This document shows, piece by piece, positions 1 to 6,832 of a stretch of DNA of 35,475 nucleotides (position 1 is its first letter; each line of letters opens with the position of its first letter). The stretch covers positions 1,233,597-1,269,071 of the forward strand of contig NZ_LN611424.1 in assembly GCF_000821245.2 (NCBI RefSeq). The letters run 5' to 3'. Both the position numbers and the translations under genes were made by a program. Source of the stretch: Virgibacillus senegalensis. Its GTDB lineage: Bacteria; Bacillota; Bacilli; Bacillales; Amphibacillaceae. Under the pieces are notes generated by a model. It saw nothing but the letters and a program-made list of their open reading frames with translations, had not been told where the DNA came from and did not search any database.

Positions 1-174
1 TTGAAGTCTAACCGCCCCGAAGAAATTGCGGGCTATTTTCGAGGATCTCGCATTTTTCCTCAGCTTAGAGCCTTTTTCTGAATATGTGAGTAAAAGCAAT
101 GAACGGTGACCTTGTTTAGCCTTCTAAATTTTCATAAGTCAGGCGGCACGAAAATAAAAATCAGGAATTTGCCA
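1..174. other. Unassigned non-coding stretch at window start
   Basis: No convincing coding frame, RNA gene or terminator is visible here. In B. subtilis the gene next to yusI on this side is an acyl-CoA dehydrogenase; no trace of one can be read, so it either lies outside the window or the synteny ends here. The stretch runs straight into the palindromic repeat that follows. Confidence 0.4.
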
Positions 175-296
175 GGTGCGGAGGAAATACCTTGAGACTT
201 CTGCGGGAGGTAAGGCCTCGGTGAGATCCCGCAGAGCTTTAGCTCGAGGAAGCTCACCAGCCGCCCGCGAAAAGCGAAGGGTATTTCCGTAGCGCC
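175..296. repeat. Imperfect palindromic intergenic repeat (REP/MITE-like)
   Basis: The outer arms GGAAATACC (183-191) and GGTATTTCC (280-288) are inverted complements. An inner stem CTGCGGGA (201-208) / TCCCGCAG (227-234) is also present, and the stretch is clearly richer in G+C than its surroundings. I recall closely similar units scattered between genes in many Bacillaceae genomes, but copy number in this genome cannot be judged because only this copy lies in the window. No coding potential is apparent. It is most likely a non-autonomous dispersed repeat. Confidence 0.6.
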
Positions 297-412
297 ATAT
301 TCCCCACTCACTTTGTTCTATAGGTTATGTCATGTTCCGCTCAACCATATACCGTTTGCCGTTTTTTATCTGCTCTCGAGCAGAAGAACGCCAAACTCGT
401 TTGTTGGCATAT

Positions 413-441
413 TTGCATGAAATATACCTGCAAGATATGAT
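413..441 (+). promoter_or_regulatory. Probable SigA promoter for yusI
   Basis: TTGCAT (413-418) and TATGAT (436-441) are separated by 17 bases, a good match to the vegetative sigma consensus. A strong ribosome-binding site (AAGGGGGTG) and the ATG at 473 follow. Confidence 0.5.
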
Positions 442-472
442 AAGATAAGAAGAAATTGAAGGGGGTGCTGCC

Positions 473-829
473 ATGTCTTTGAATTTTTACTGGTATCCAA
501 ACTGCGGAACATGTAAAAAGGCCAAAAAATGGCTGGATGAAAATGAAGTAAACTATCAGGAAATACATATTGTGAAACAAACACCATCTAAAGATGAATT
601 AAAACGCATTGTAGAAAAAAGCGGACAACCCGTGAAAAAGTTTTTTAACACTAGTGGAAAAAAATATCGAGAATTAGGCTTAAAGGATAAATTGAAAGAA
701 GCCGATGAAGGTCAAATGCTGGAATGGCTGGCTTCTGATGGGATGCTGATAAAGCGACCGATTTTAGAGGGGCAGCAGGAAGCAACAGTCGGTTTTAAAC
801 CGGAAGTTTATGAAGAAAAGTGGAAATAA
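473..829 (+). CDS. yusI: ArsC/Spx-fold thioredoxin-like protein, YusI type
   Basis: 118 residues, the length usual for the small arsenate-reductase/Spx-like family. A CGTC motif (Cys11, Cys14) follows the first strand, and the family-typical block around RPILEG sits near residue 94. The protein is probably a cytoplasmic thiol protein; true arsenate reductase activity is not shown for YusI-type members, and no ars genes are nearby. The ATG at 473 has a strong Shine-Dalgarno sequence (AAGGGGGTG) with good spacing. The next gene is gcvH, as in B. subtilis, which supports the YusI assignment. The function remains unknown. Confidence 0.85.
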   Translation: MSLNFYWYPNCGTCKKAKKWLDENEVNYQEIHIVKQTPSKDELKRIVEKSGQPVKKFFNTSGKKYRELGLKDKLKEADEGQMLEWLASDGMLIKRPILEGQQEATVGFKPEVYEEKWK

Positions 830-959
830 GCAAGATAAGCAAACCAGTGGAATTTGCCAGGGGAAGCTTTTATATTAGATGAGTCTGAACGACCATTCAA
901 TCGGGACAACTGTACAAGCTTAGAAAGCAAAAGCATATAAAAAAAGTGGAGGTTATTCG

Positions 960-1343
960 ATGAGTTTACCAAAGGAATTACGTTATTCAGAGGAACATGA
1001 ATGGGCAAAAGTGGAAGGAAACAAAGTGCGGATCGGGATCACTGATCATGCGCAAGCTGAATTAGGAGATATTGTTTTCGTGGAGCTTCCGGAAGTAGGG
1101 GACACGATTGAAGCGGAAGAGCCGTTTGGCAGTGTGGAATCTGTTAAGACAGTATCCGAATTGTATGCTCCTATCAATGGAAAAGTAGTGGAAGTGAATG
1201 AGGATCTCGATGACAGCCCTGAGTTCGTTAATGAATCTCCATATGAAAAAGCATGGATGATTGTGGTGGAAACAGATGATCTTTCACAGGTAGATGAACT
1301 GATGAGTGCTGAGCAATATCAAGAAATGATCGGCGACGAGTAA
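960..1343 (+). CDS. gcvH: Glycine cleavage system H protein
   Basis: 127 residues, full length for the family. The lipoyl domain carries the attachment lysine Lys63 in the motif ESVKTVSE, and the N-terminal EEHEWAK block is typical. H protein shuttles the aminomethyl group between the P, T and L proteins of glycine cleavage, and in B. subtilis it is also the lipoyl relay for assembly of other lipoylated enzymes. The P and T genes are not in this window; gcvH stands apart from them, as in B. subtilis. The start has a good ribosome-binding site (GTGGAGG) 7 bases upstream. Confidence 0.97.
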   Translation: MSLPKELRYSEEHEWAKVEGNKVRIGITDHAQAELGDIVFVELPEVGDTIEAEEPFGSVESVKTVSELYAPINGKVVEVNEDLDDSPEFVNESPYEKAWMIVVETDDLSQVDELMSAEQYQEMIGDE

Positions 1344-1441
1344 GTTTTTCGGTCCTTCGTCGTCTATCTTTTCTAACGGTCATGCCAATGCCGTGCATGA
1401 AAATGCAAATAATCAATACAATGATAAAAGAGAGCGAATGC

Positions 1442-1473
1442 AATCCCTTGTTACCAAGATGTGACAAGGGATT
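1442..1473 (+). other. Hairpin in the yusF leader
   Basis: A 13-bp stem (one G-U pair) with a 6-base loop lies between gcvH and yusF: AATCCCTTGTTAC (1442-1454) against GTGACAAGGGATT (1461-1473). The bases after it (ATTGCTAAG) are not a T-run, so it is a poor intrinsic terminator. It may be an mRNA-processing or stabilising structure, or a weak terminator for gcvH transcripts. Confidence 0.55.
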
Positions 1474-1524
1474 ATTGCTAAGCTTCACAAGATGGAACTT
1501 ATCGATTAAAAGCAGGTGAACGCT

Positions 1525-1872
1525 ATGAATGATGCTGATAAAGTGATTATTGTAGAGGGACGGACCGACAAGGTACAAATTCAAAAAGTAATCGATGAGC
1601 AGATTGAAATAATCTGTACGAATGGTACGCTTGGAGTCGAACGGCTGGAAGAACTGTTGATCGAATACGATTTGGACAATAAGGATGTTTTTATACTGGT
1701 CGACGAAGATAATGCCGGACACAAATTACGAAAACAGCTTTCCGTTGAACTTCCTCATGCAGAGCATATCTATGTAGATAAGACATTCAGGGAAGTGGCA
1801 GCTACTCCGGAGGCTGAGTTGGCGGCAGCTCTGTTAAGCAGAAGTATAGCAGTAAATCCGATTTACCTTTAG
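1525..1872 (+). CDS. yusF: Toprim-domain protein, YusF type
   Basis: 115 residues forming a stand-alone Toprim domain: the glutamate motif VIIVEGRTDK near the N-terminus and the acidic metal-binding motif LVDEDNAGHK near residues 56-65. Small Toprim proteins of this kind are related to the ribonuclease M5 catalytic core, so a nucleic-acid phosphotransfer role is plausible, but the substrate is unknown. ATG 1525 is chosen because AGGTG (1514-1518) lies 6 bases upstream; the in-frame GTG at 1516 overlaps that site. Its position between gcvH and yusE matches B. subtilis. Confidence 0.85.
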   Translation: MNDADKVIIVEGRTDKVQIQKVIDEQIEIICTNGTLGVERLEELLIEYDLDNKDVFILVDEDNAGHKLRKQLSVELPHAEHIYVDKTFREVAATPEAELAAALLSRSIAVNPIYL

Positions 1873-1917
1873 AAATGGTAGATAGAAATATGTAATATGG
1901 AAAAGGGACGAAACTTG

Positions 1918-2229
1918 ATGCTACAAATTTCGGACGAACGGAAGATAAATGAGTTGGCAAAAGGATTTGTATTTATTCATACTCCTTTTTGCGGAACTTG
2001 CAAGGTTGCACGGAAAATGTTATCGGTATTCGAGCAAATGGAAGGCGCTGCAATATTTTATGAAATGAATGCCTCTCTTTTTCCAGATTTTATGCAAAAT
2101 CATCAAATTGAAAGTGTGCCCTGTCTGTTGATTTTGGCAGATGGGTGCATTCAGGAAAAAATATATGCTTTTCAGTCTCTAATGCATATTCAGGTAAAGG
2201 TGAGCGAATATATGGACAAAAAGGAATGA
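1918..2229 (+). CDS. yusE: Thioredoxin-like protein, YusE type
   Basis: 103 residues with a thioredoxin fold: a beta strand (FVFIHTPF), then the redox motif CGTC (Cys25, Cys28), and the cis-proline segment SVPCLLIL near residue 66. It lacks the WCGPC motif of true thioredoxin, so it is a specialised dithiol protein whose partner is unknown. ATG 1918 is preferred because AAAAGGGA lies about 10 bases upstream; the in-frame ATG at 1897 has no ribosome-binding site. The stop codon lies inside the stem of the terminator that follows. Confidence 0.85.
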   Translation: MLQISDERKINELAKGFVFIHTPFCGTCKVARKMLSVFEQMEGAAIFYEMNASLFPDFMQNHQIESVPCLLILADGCIQEKIYAFQSLMHIQVKVSEYMDKKE

Positions 2230-2262
2230 CCGTTTACAAGAGAAACGGTCATTCCTTTTTTT
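2221..2262 (+). terminator. Rho-independent terminator after yusE
   Basis: Perfect 15-bp stem (2221-2235 with 2243-2257), 7-base loop, then a T-run to 2262. The 5' arm overlaps the last codons of yusE. Confidence 0.93.
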
Positions 2263-2295
2263 GAGGAAAATAGCCACCTACTGCAAAACTCTTTC

Positions 2296-2386
2296 GAGAA
2301 CGGGAGAACAATCCAGTCTCCTCGGAAAACGATTGTTCTCATCCTCCTATAATTAGGTTGCAGGAATAAATTGGAGGATGGAGAAC
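2296..2386 (+). promoter_or_regulatory. Overlapping inverted repeats upstream of yusD (attenuator or operator)
   Basis: GAGAACAATC (2304-2313) pairs with GATTGTTCTC (2331-2340). The same GTTCTC (2335-2340), extended by ATCCTCC, can instead pair with GGAGGAT (2373-2379) and GAGAAC (2381-2386). The two pairings exclude each other. A perfect TATAAT (2348-2353) lies between the arms of the second repeat but has no clear -35 element, so the repeat could equally be a protein-binding operator around a promoter. No known riboswitch class is recognised. Confidence 0.5.
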
Positions 2387-2420
2387 TATATTAGGTGAGG
2401 TTTAGTCGGGGAGGCTGAAA

Positions 2421-2750
2421 ATGATGTCCGAACAATGGTTGAACGAATGGAAGCAGCGCTTGGAAGAACGCAAAGATTTGCTGTATTTATATGAGCGAAA
2501 ACAGCTCGATGTAAACGTGGAGGGGGAAGGGGTTTTTGCTTGGGTGGTGATCCGTTCTGGTAAAATTAGACTGCAAGCTGAAAGGCCGGACTCAGATGTT
2601 GTTCCCTTACTAGTGAAAGCGAACAAGGATATTGCGGTAAAACTGTTTAACGGGGAACGCAAGTTGACTGCGTTACCGGCAAAACTTGCCTCGTGGGAGG
2701 GAAAGTATCGGGACTGCCTGCTTTTCGAAACATTGCTTTATTTGCCTTAA
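2421..2750 (+). CDS. yusD: Small conserved protein, YusD-like
   Basis: 109 residues, no signal peptide and no membrane segment. The layout (N-terminal helix WLNEWKQRLEERKDLLYLYE, then an alpha/beta region with ILV-rich strands) may suggest an SCP2-like fold, but no diagnostic motif is visible and the function is unknown. The assignment rests mainly on position, between yusE and metN as in B. subtilis. ATG 2421 is followed at once by a second ATG (2424); the site GGGGAGG lies 8-11 bases upstream. The stop overlaps the end of the convergent gene by a few bases, so the two transcripts overlap. Confidence 0.7.
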   Translation: MMSEQWLNEWKQRLEERKDLLYLYERKQLDVNVEGEGVFAWVVIRSGKIRLQAERPDSDVVPLLVKANKDIAVKLFNGERKLTALPAKLASWEGKYRDCLLFETLLYLP

Positions 2751-3163
2751 TCGATGACGCTGCCCAATGCTTCCATGATGGTTAAAAAATCGGCTTTGTC
2801 ACCAAACTGTGCAGCTATCTCTCCCTGCCTGTCTATGATGACTGTACTGGGAACTCCTTGACATCGGTATAGATCATATACCGTTGTGTTTATGTCTGCA
2901 AGAGTCGGCTGCTGAAGGAATTTCGTTTGAAATACTTCCCCGGCATCTGCCACTCGTTCCCTTCCTGTAACATTGATCGTCAACATTTTAACGTCTTCTT
3001 TATTTAATGTTTTATATAATTGTTCCTTCTTAGGTAAATCCGCAGCACAATCAGGACACCAGGATGTCCAAAAGGTAAGCAGAATCACCTTTCCGAGATC
3101 CTGTTTCAATTGATAACTTTTATTGGAATTGATCATAGGAAGTTCGAAAAGAGGGGCTTTCAT
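2747..3163 (-). CDS. Thiol-disulfide oxidoreductase, TlpA/ResA-like redoxin
   Basis: 138 residues with a complete thioredoxin-like domain: FWTSWCPDC (Cys36, Cys39) and the cis-proline motif GVPSTVII near residue 103. ResA and TlpA proteins usually have an N-terminal membrane anchor. This one starts directly with MKAPLFELP and has no signal peptide, so a cytoplasmic location or loss of the anchor is likely. It may reduce disulfides or act in peroxide handling; the partner is unknown. A good site (AGGAGTGG on the minus strand) precedes ATG 3163. It faces yusD convergently and lies upstream of, and divergent from, the met leader. Confidence 0.85.
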   Translation of the reverse strand: MKAPLFELPMINSNKSYQLKQDLGKVILLTFWTSWCPDCAADLPKKEQLYKTLNKEDVKMLTINVTGRERVADAGEVFQTKFLQQPTLADINTTVYDLYRCQGVPSTVIIDRQGEIAAQFGDKADFLTIMEALGSVID

Positions 3164-3247
3164 CCTACCACTCCTTACTGTTTTTGTGCTCTTTCCTGTC
3201 CTATCCTACCATAGATAGAGTTGGAAAACGATTCTTAAAGTATTGGC

Positions 3248-3276
3248 TTGACACCTAATGGCCCTAATGCTAAAAT
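3248..3276 (+). promoter_or_regulatory. SigA promoter of metNPQ
   Basis: Consensus TTGACA (3248-3253), 17-base spacer, TAAAAT (3271-3276). Transcription would start near 3283, just upstream of the SAM riboswitch. Confidence 0.85.
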
Positions 3277-3318
3277 CCTATTTAGCGCTTAAGGAACGAA
3301 TTAACTGAATATATGAAT

Positions 3319-3437
3319 CTCTTATCAAGAGAGGTGGAGGGACTGGCCCGTTGAAGCCCGGCAACCGTTAACCAGTAGTTTACTGGTTAAAATGGTGCCA
3401 ATTCCTGCGAAGCGGAAAGCTTTGGCAGATGAGAGAA
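3319..3437 (+). promoter_or_regulatory. SAM-I riboswitch (S-box)
   Basis: Classic S-box layout: P1 arm CTCTTATCAAGAG at the start, conserved core GAGGTGGAGGGACTGGCCC, GAAGCCCGGCAACC, a P3 hairpin (AACCAGTAGTTTACTGGTT), GGTGCCAATTCC and the closing GATGAGAG (3428-3435). Binding of S-adenosylmethionine stabilises the aptamer and favours the terminator at 3456-3495, shutting off the methionine importer when methionine is plentiful. Confidence 0.97.
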
Positions 3438-3455
3438 CGTGAAAGTTGTATGACT

Positions 3456-3495
3456 GCGTCTTTCTGTTCTCTTGTGAACGGAAAGGCGCTTTTTT
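3456..3495 (+). terminator. SAM riboswitch expression-platform terminator
   Basis: A 14-bp stem with two G-U pairs (GCGTCTTTCTGTTC against GAACGGAAAGGCGC) is followed by TTTTTT. It is the regulated attenuator directly after the S-box aptamer. Confidence 0.93.
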
Positions 3496-3552
3496 AATAA
3501 GTACGCTAAATTTGTTAAGGAGTTCGGCAAGTATTGCTTAGGAGGAAGAACG

Positions 3553-4581
3553 TTGATTTCAATAAAAGGCTTGAAAAAAGTATATCCGGCCAAGCATCAG
3601 GATGTCGTTGCAGTCGATGATCTTAACCTGGAAATAAGCAAAGGCGAAATTTTCGGTGTGATCGGCTACAGTGGTGCAGGGAAGAGTACCTTTATCCGAC
3701 TGCTTAACCGGCTGGAAGATCCAACAGAAGGACAAATATATATTGATGGAAAAGATATTTCCGCAATGGGCAAGAAACAACTGCGCAAATCACGGCAGGA
3801 AATCGGGATGATCTTCCAACACTTCAATTTGTTGTGGTCCCGCACCGTCCGTGAAAATATTGCTTTTCCTTTAGAAATTGCTGGAGTTCCAAAACAGCAA
3901 AGAAAAGAACGCGTCGATGAACTGATAGAATTAGTTGGTCTAAAAGGGAGAGAAGATGCTTATCCTTCACAGCTAAGCGGTGGTCAGAAGCAGCGTGTCG
4001 GAATCGCAAGAGCGCTGGCCAATAATCCGAAGGTTCTGTTATGCGATGAAGCTACTTCAGCGCTTGATCCCGATACGACGGACTCAATCCTGCGTTTGCT
4101 GGTCGACATCAATGAAAAATTGGGATTGACCATTATCTTAATTACCCATGAAATGCACGTGATTCGGAAGATTTGCCATCGGGTAGCTGTCATGGAGTCA
4201 GGAAGAGTAGCGGAACAAGGGGATGTCCTGGATGTCTTCCTTCACCCCCGCGAGCCGGTCACCAAGCGGTTTGTCGAGCAGGTAATGGGAGATAGGGAAC
4301 AGGAAGAATCGCTTCATTTGCTGGAGAATTATCAGACAGGCAAGGTTATTCGACTCCATTTTGTCGGAGAGACTACCAATCAGGCGTTAATAAGCCAGGT
4401 ATCCAAACAGTTTGATATAGCGATCAACATTCTACAGGGGAAAATCACCCAAACACAAAAAGGGGCATATGGTACCTTGTTTGTCCACATGGATGGTTCT
4501 GACGAAGAAATTAACAGAGCAATCACTTTTATAGAGACTTCAACCACTGTGGAAGTGGAGGTGTATTCGGATGCTGAGTGA
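3553..4581 (+). CDS. metN: Methionine ABC importer, ATP-binding protein MetN
   Basis: 342 residues. Walker A GYSGAGKST (38-46), signature LSGGQKQR (141-148), Walker B VLLCDE (161-166) and the switch histidine in ITHEMH are all intact. The C-terminal quarter (about 265-342) is the NIL domain that senses methionine and inhibits transport in this family. The start is a TTG at 3553, supported by TTAGGAGG about 7 bases upstream. metN, metP and metQ form one operon, with metN and metP overlapping, under the SAM riboswitch. B. subtilis MetNPQ imports L- and D-methionine and the sulfoxide. Confidence 0.97.
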   Translation: MISIKGLKKVYPAKHQDVVAVDDLNLEISKGEIFGVIGYSGAGKSTFIRLLNRLEDPTEGQIYIDGKDISAMGKKQLRKSRQEIGMIFQHFNLLWSRTVRENIAFPLEIAGVPKQQRKERVDELIELVGLKGREDAYPSQLSGGQKQRVGIARALANNPKVLLCDEATSALDPDTTDSILRLLVDINEKLGLTIILITHEMHVIRKICHRVAVMESGRVAEQGDVLDVFLHPREPVTKRFVEQVMGDREQEESLHLLENYQTGKVIRLHFVGETTNQALISQVSKQFDIAINILQGKITQTQKGAYGTLFVHMDGSDEEINRAITFIETSTTVEVEVYSDAE

Positions 4582-5239
4582 GCTTTTTCCAAACGTCAAA
4601 GTGGAGGATATTTGGACTGCGATTGGTGAAACCTTCTATATGACCTTAATTTCGGTAGCAGGCACGATTATACTAGGTGTTTTGCTGGGGCTTTTATTAT
4701 ACCTGACTGCAAATGGCGGGATTTGGCAAAATAAAACACTCAACCTATTTGTTTCAGCAGTTGTCAATATTTTTCGTGCTATTCCGTTTATCATTTTGAT
4801 TTTGCTGCTATTCCCATTTACAGATTTTCTAATTGGGACAATCCGGGGGCCGAAAGCAGCGTTGCCGGCTCTGATTATAGGGTCCGCACCATTTTACGCA
4901 CGATTGGTGGAAATCGCCCTTAGGGAAGTCGACAAAGGAGTCGTTGAGGCAGCCAAAGCGATGGGGGCTAAAACCCATACGATAATTTTTAAGGTGTTAC
5001 TGCCGGAATCGATGCCGGCTTTGGTTTCAGGAATTACGGTGACTGCCATTGCGTTGATTGGTTATACAGCCGTGGCTGGAGTCATCGGCGCTGGCGGTCT
5101 GGGGGATTTTGCCTATTTCTATGGATTCCAACGGCGTGATTTTGATGTGGTGTTTGTCTGCACCGTCTTAATCGTAATTATTGTATTCATTTTTCAATTT
5201 ATCGGCGATTTCATCGCAAATAAATTAGATAAAAGATAA
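4571..5239 (+). CDS. metP: Methionine ABC importer, permease MetP
   Basis: 222 residues, the usual length of MetI/MetP permeases, with about five membrane helices. The coupling loop that contacts MetN is visible as EAAKAMGAKTHTIIFKVLLPESMP near residues 126-150. The start overlaps the end of metN by 11 bases, so translation is probably coupled. It forms the membrane channel for methionine delivered by MetQ. Confidence 0.95.
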   Translation: MLSELFPNVKVEDIWTAIGETFYMTLISVAGTIILGVLLGLLLYLTANGGIWQNKTLNLFVSAVVNIFRAIPFIILILLLFPFTDFLIGTIRGPKAALPALIIGSAPFYARLVEIALREVDKGVVEAAKAMGAKTHTIIFKVLLPESMPALVSGITVTAIALIGYTAVAGVIGAGGLGDFAYFYGFQRRDFDVVFVCTVLIVIIVFIFQFIGDFIANKLDKR

Positions 5240-5316
5240 GGCAGTTTCCACGAAGACATGGTTTGCAGTACCGTATGTGGAAAGGGTCATACTAAAATGA
5301 GAAAAGGGGAATTGGA

Positions 5317-6162
5317 ATGATGAAAAAGTACTTCTTTTTATTAGTAACTGCTGTGCTGCTTGCAGTATTGGCTGCTTGCGGCAGCTCGGATGAAGGTGGA
5401 TCTGATGAGGAAAATGGTTCTACAGAAATTAAAGTAGGAGCTTCCAGTACTCCTCACGCGGAAATTTTGCAAGAAGCAAAACCTATACTGGAGGAACAGG
5501 GTGTTACGCTTACTATTGAAGAATACCAGGATTATGTTTTACCGAACCAGGATTTGGATGGCGGCGAAATCGATGCCAACTATTTTCAGCATAAACCATA
5601 TTTACAAGATCAAATCAATGAGTTTGGCTATGACTTTGTAAGCATTGGCGGAGTACACGTCGAGCCGATGGGTGTTTATTCGAAAGGCATTTCCAGCATT
5701 GATGAAATACCAGAAGGAACCGAAGTAATCATCAGTCGTTCAGTAGCTGATCATGGTCGTATTCTTAGCTTGTTTGAGGCAAATGGCCTGATTAAGCTGG
5801 ATGAAGGTGTCGATAAGGTGAGCGCTACAACAGACGATATCGTGGAAAATCCAAAGAATTTGACTTTTTCACCAGATGTAGATGCAGCATTTCTTCCGGA
5901 AAGTTATGAATCAGAGGAAGACGCGCTTGTAGCCATAAACACCAACTATGCATTGGAAGCAGATTTAGTACCGACGGAAGATGCCCTATTCGTGGAAGGG
6001 GAAGAGTCTCCTTATGTCAATCAGGTAGTAGTTCGTTCCGAGGATAAGGATAACGAAGCACTCAACACACTTGTGGAAGTTTTACAATCTGAAGACATTC
6101 AGAATTTTATCAGCGAAAATTATGACGGGGCGATTGTGCCGGCAGCTACTCCTGGAGATTAA
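5317..6162 (+). CDS. metQ: Methionine-binding lipoprotein MetQ
   Basis: 281 residues. The N-terminus is a lipoprotein signal (MMKKYFFLLVTAVLLAVLAAC) with a lipobox ending at Cys21, followed by a Ser/Asp/Glu-rich linker. The mature part is the NlpA/MetQ family: VGASSTPHAEIL, the NYFQHKPYL ligand loop and the C-terminal block NFISENYDGAIVPA. It is anchored outside the membrane and passes methionine to MetP. The double ATG at 5317 has GAAAAGGGGAA upstream; either ATG could serve. Confidence 0.96.
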   Translation: MMKKYFFLLVTAVLLAVLAACGSSDEGGSDEENGSTEIKVGASSTPHAEILQEAKPILEEQGVTLTIEEYQDYVLPNQDLDGGEIDANYFQHKPYLQDQINEFGYDFVSIGGVHVEPMGVYSKGISSIDEIPEGTEVIISRSVADHGRILSLFEANGLIKLDEGVDKVSATTDDIVENPKNLTFSPDVDAAFLPESYESEEDALVAINTNYALEADLVPTEDALFVEGEESPYVNQVVVRSEDKDNEALNTLVEVLQSEDIQNFISENYDGAIVPAATPGD

Positions 6163-6174
6163 TACCGGTGGAAA

Positions 6175-6190
6175 CGGCCGGAATCGGCCG
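6175..6190 (+). other. Short hairpin after metQ
   Basis: CGGCCG-GAAT-CGGCCG is a perfect 6-bp stem with a tetraloop 12 bases after the metQ stop. No T-run follows, so it looks more like a 3'-end stabilising structure than a terminator. No other terminator for metNPQ is evident before the next promoter. Confidence 0.4.
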
Positions 6191-6280
6191 AAATCCAAAT
6201 GAATTTTGAAGGTGGAAGTTCTATGCTGCCTAAAGCGCTGCAGAAACCTTCTAAATAAGACGTTTTTGTTTATTTGCTAG

Positions 6281-6310
6281 TTGGGAAGGGTAAAGAATCC
6301 ATGATACAAT
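6281..6310 (+). promoter_or_regulatory. Extended -10 promoter of the small gene at 6351
   Basis: TACAAT (6305-6310) is preceded by TG (6302-6303), giving an extended -10. A weak -35 TTGGGA (6281-6286) lies 18 bases away. Predicted initiation is near 6317. Confidence 0.55.
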
Positions 6311-6350
6311 TTGTTTGTTAGAAAATATAACAACCCGAAAGGAAGGATTC

Positions 6351-6545
6351 ATTATCACTGACAGTGGTATAGGTCTTAATTACACCTCAGAAATGGAAAA
6401 AGCAATGCATCAAAACCATGGTATTGGTTATGCAGAGTATGAAAGAAAGCTTGAAAAAAGACTCGAGGTAGAGAAAGAACGAGAAGACAGCTATCGAAAA
6501 AGCCGTCGTGTTGTGGCTGAAGTAGAACGGCAAGTCCACCGCTGA
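6351..6545 (+). CDS. Small hypothetical protein with a probable non-AUG start
   Basis: About 64 residues, not recognised. The sequence is charged and helical, with a lysine/arginine/glutamate-rich second half (YERKLEKRLEVEKEREDSYRKSRR) likely to form one long helix or coiled coil; no membrane segment. The open frame extends upstream to a TTG at 6315, but the promoter at 6281-6310 would start transcription at or after that point. A strong ribosome-binding site, AAAGGAAGG (6338-6346), precedes ATT 6351 and ATC 6354, with no ATG, GTG or TTG at a usable distance. The first in-frame ATG (6393) has no such site. Initiation at ATT or ATC is therefore proposed; with ATC the protein would begin (M)TDSGIGLNY. 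Confidence 0.55.
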   Translation: MITDSGIGLNYTSEMEKAMHQNHGIGYAEYERKLEKRLEVEKEREDSYRKSRRVVAEVERQVHR

Positions 6546-6584
6546 TCTTTGAATCGAGAGTCCACAAATAGAAGTTATAAATCG

Positions 6585-6622
6585 AATCCCCTGCTGCTTG
6601 TTTTGGCGGCAGGGGATTTATG
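6585..6622 (+). terminator. Probable terminator of the small gene
   Basis: AATCCCCTGC (6585-6594) pairs with GCAGGGGATT (6609-6618) over 10 bp. The following T-tract is short (TTTATGTT), so strength is uncertain. Confidence 0.6.
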
Positions 6623-6731
6623 TTACATTATAGGTAGAATGATGGCATTAATTGGACTTTCAGGCTGGAAAAGGTAGTATCCTTCAGATCAAATTCCATA
6701 ATTGGGCATCCTAATTGAAGGATTGAAAATG

Positions 6732-6783
6732 TTGATTATAGATTCGAAATGATATAAGATTGTAATGAGAATAAAGTGAGAAT
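6732..6783 (+). promoter_or_regulatory. Putative suf operon promoter region
   Basis: TTGATT (6732-6737) with TAAGAT (6755-6760), 17 bases apart, is a plausible promoter. Just downstream, TGAGAAT occurs twice (6766-6772 and 6777-6783), 11 bases apart. That is one helical turn, as expected for a regulator binding one DNA face. No known Fur or IscR box can be asserted. Confidence 0.35.
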
Positions 6784-6832
6784 GGATGTAATTCCATTCC
6801 AGCATTAATAAAGAGTAACTGGAGGTATTATT

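Noticed and set aside
341-587. Two minus-strand open frames upstream of yusI
   Set aside because: They overlap the yusI promoter and coding start and have composition typical of chance frames.
1228-1722. 164-codon minus-strand open frame across the gcvH-yusF junction
   Set aside because: It overlaps two well-supported plus-strand genes and contains no recognisable domain.
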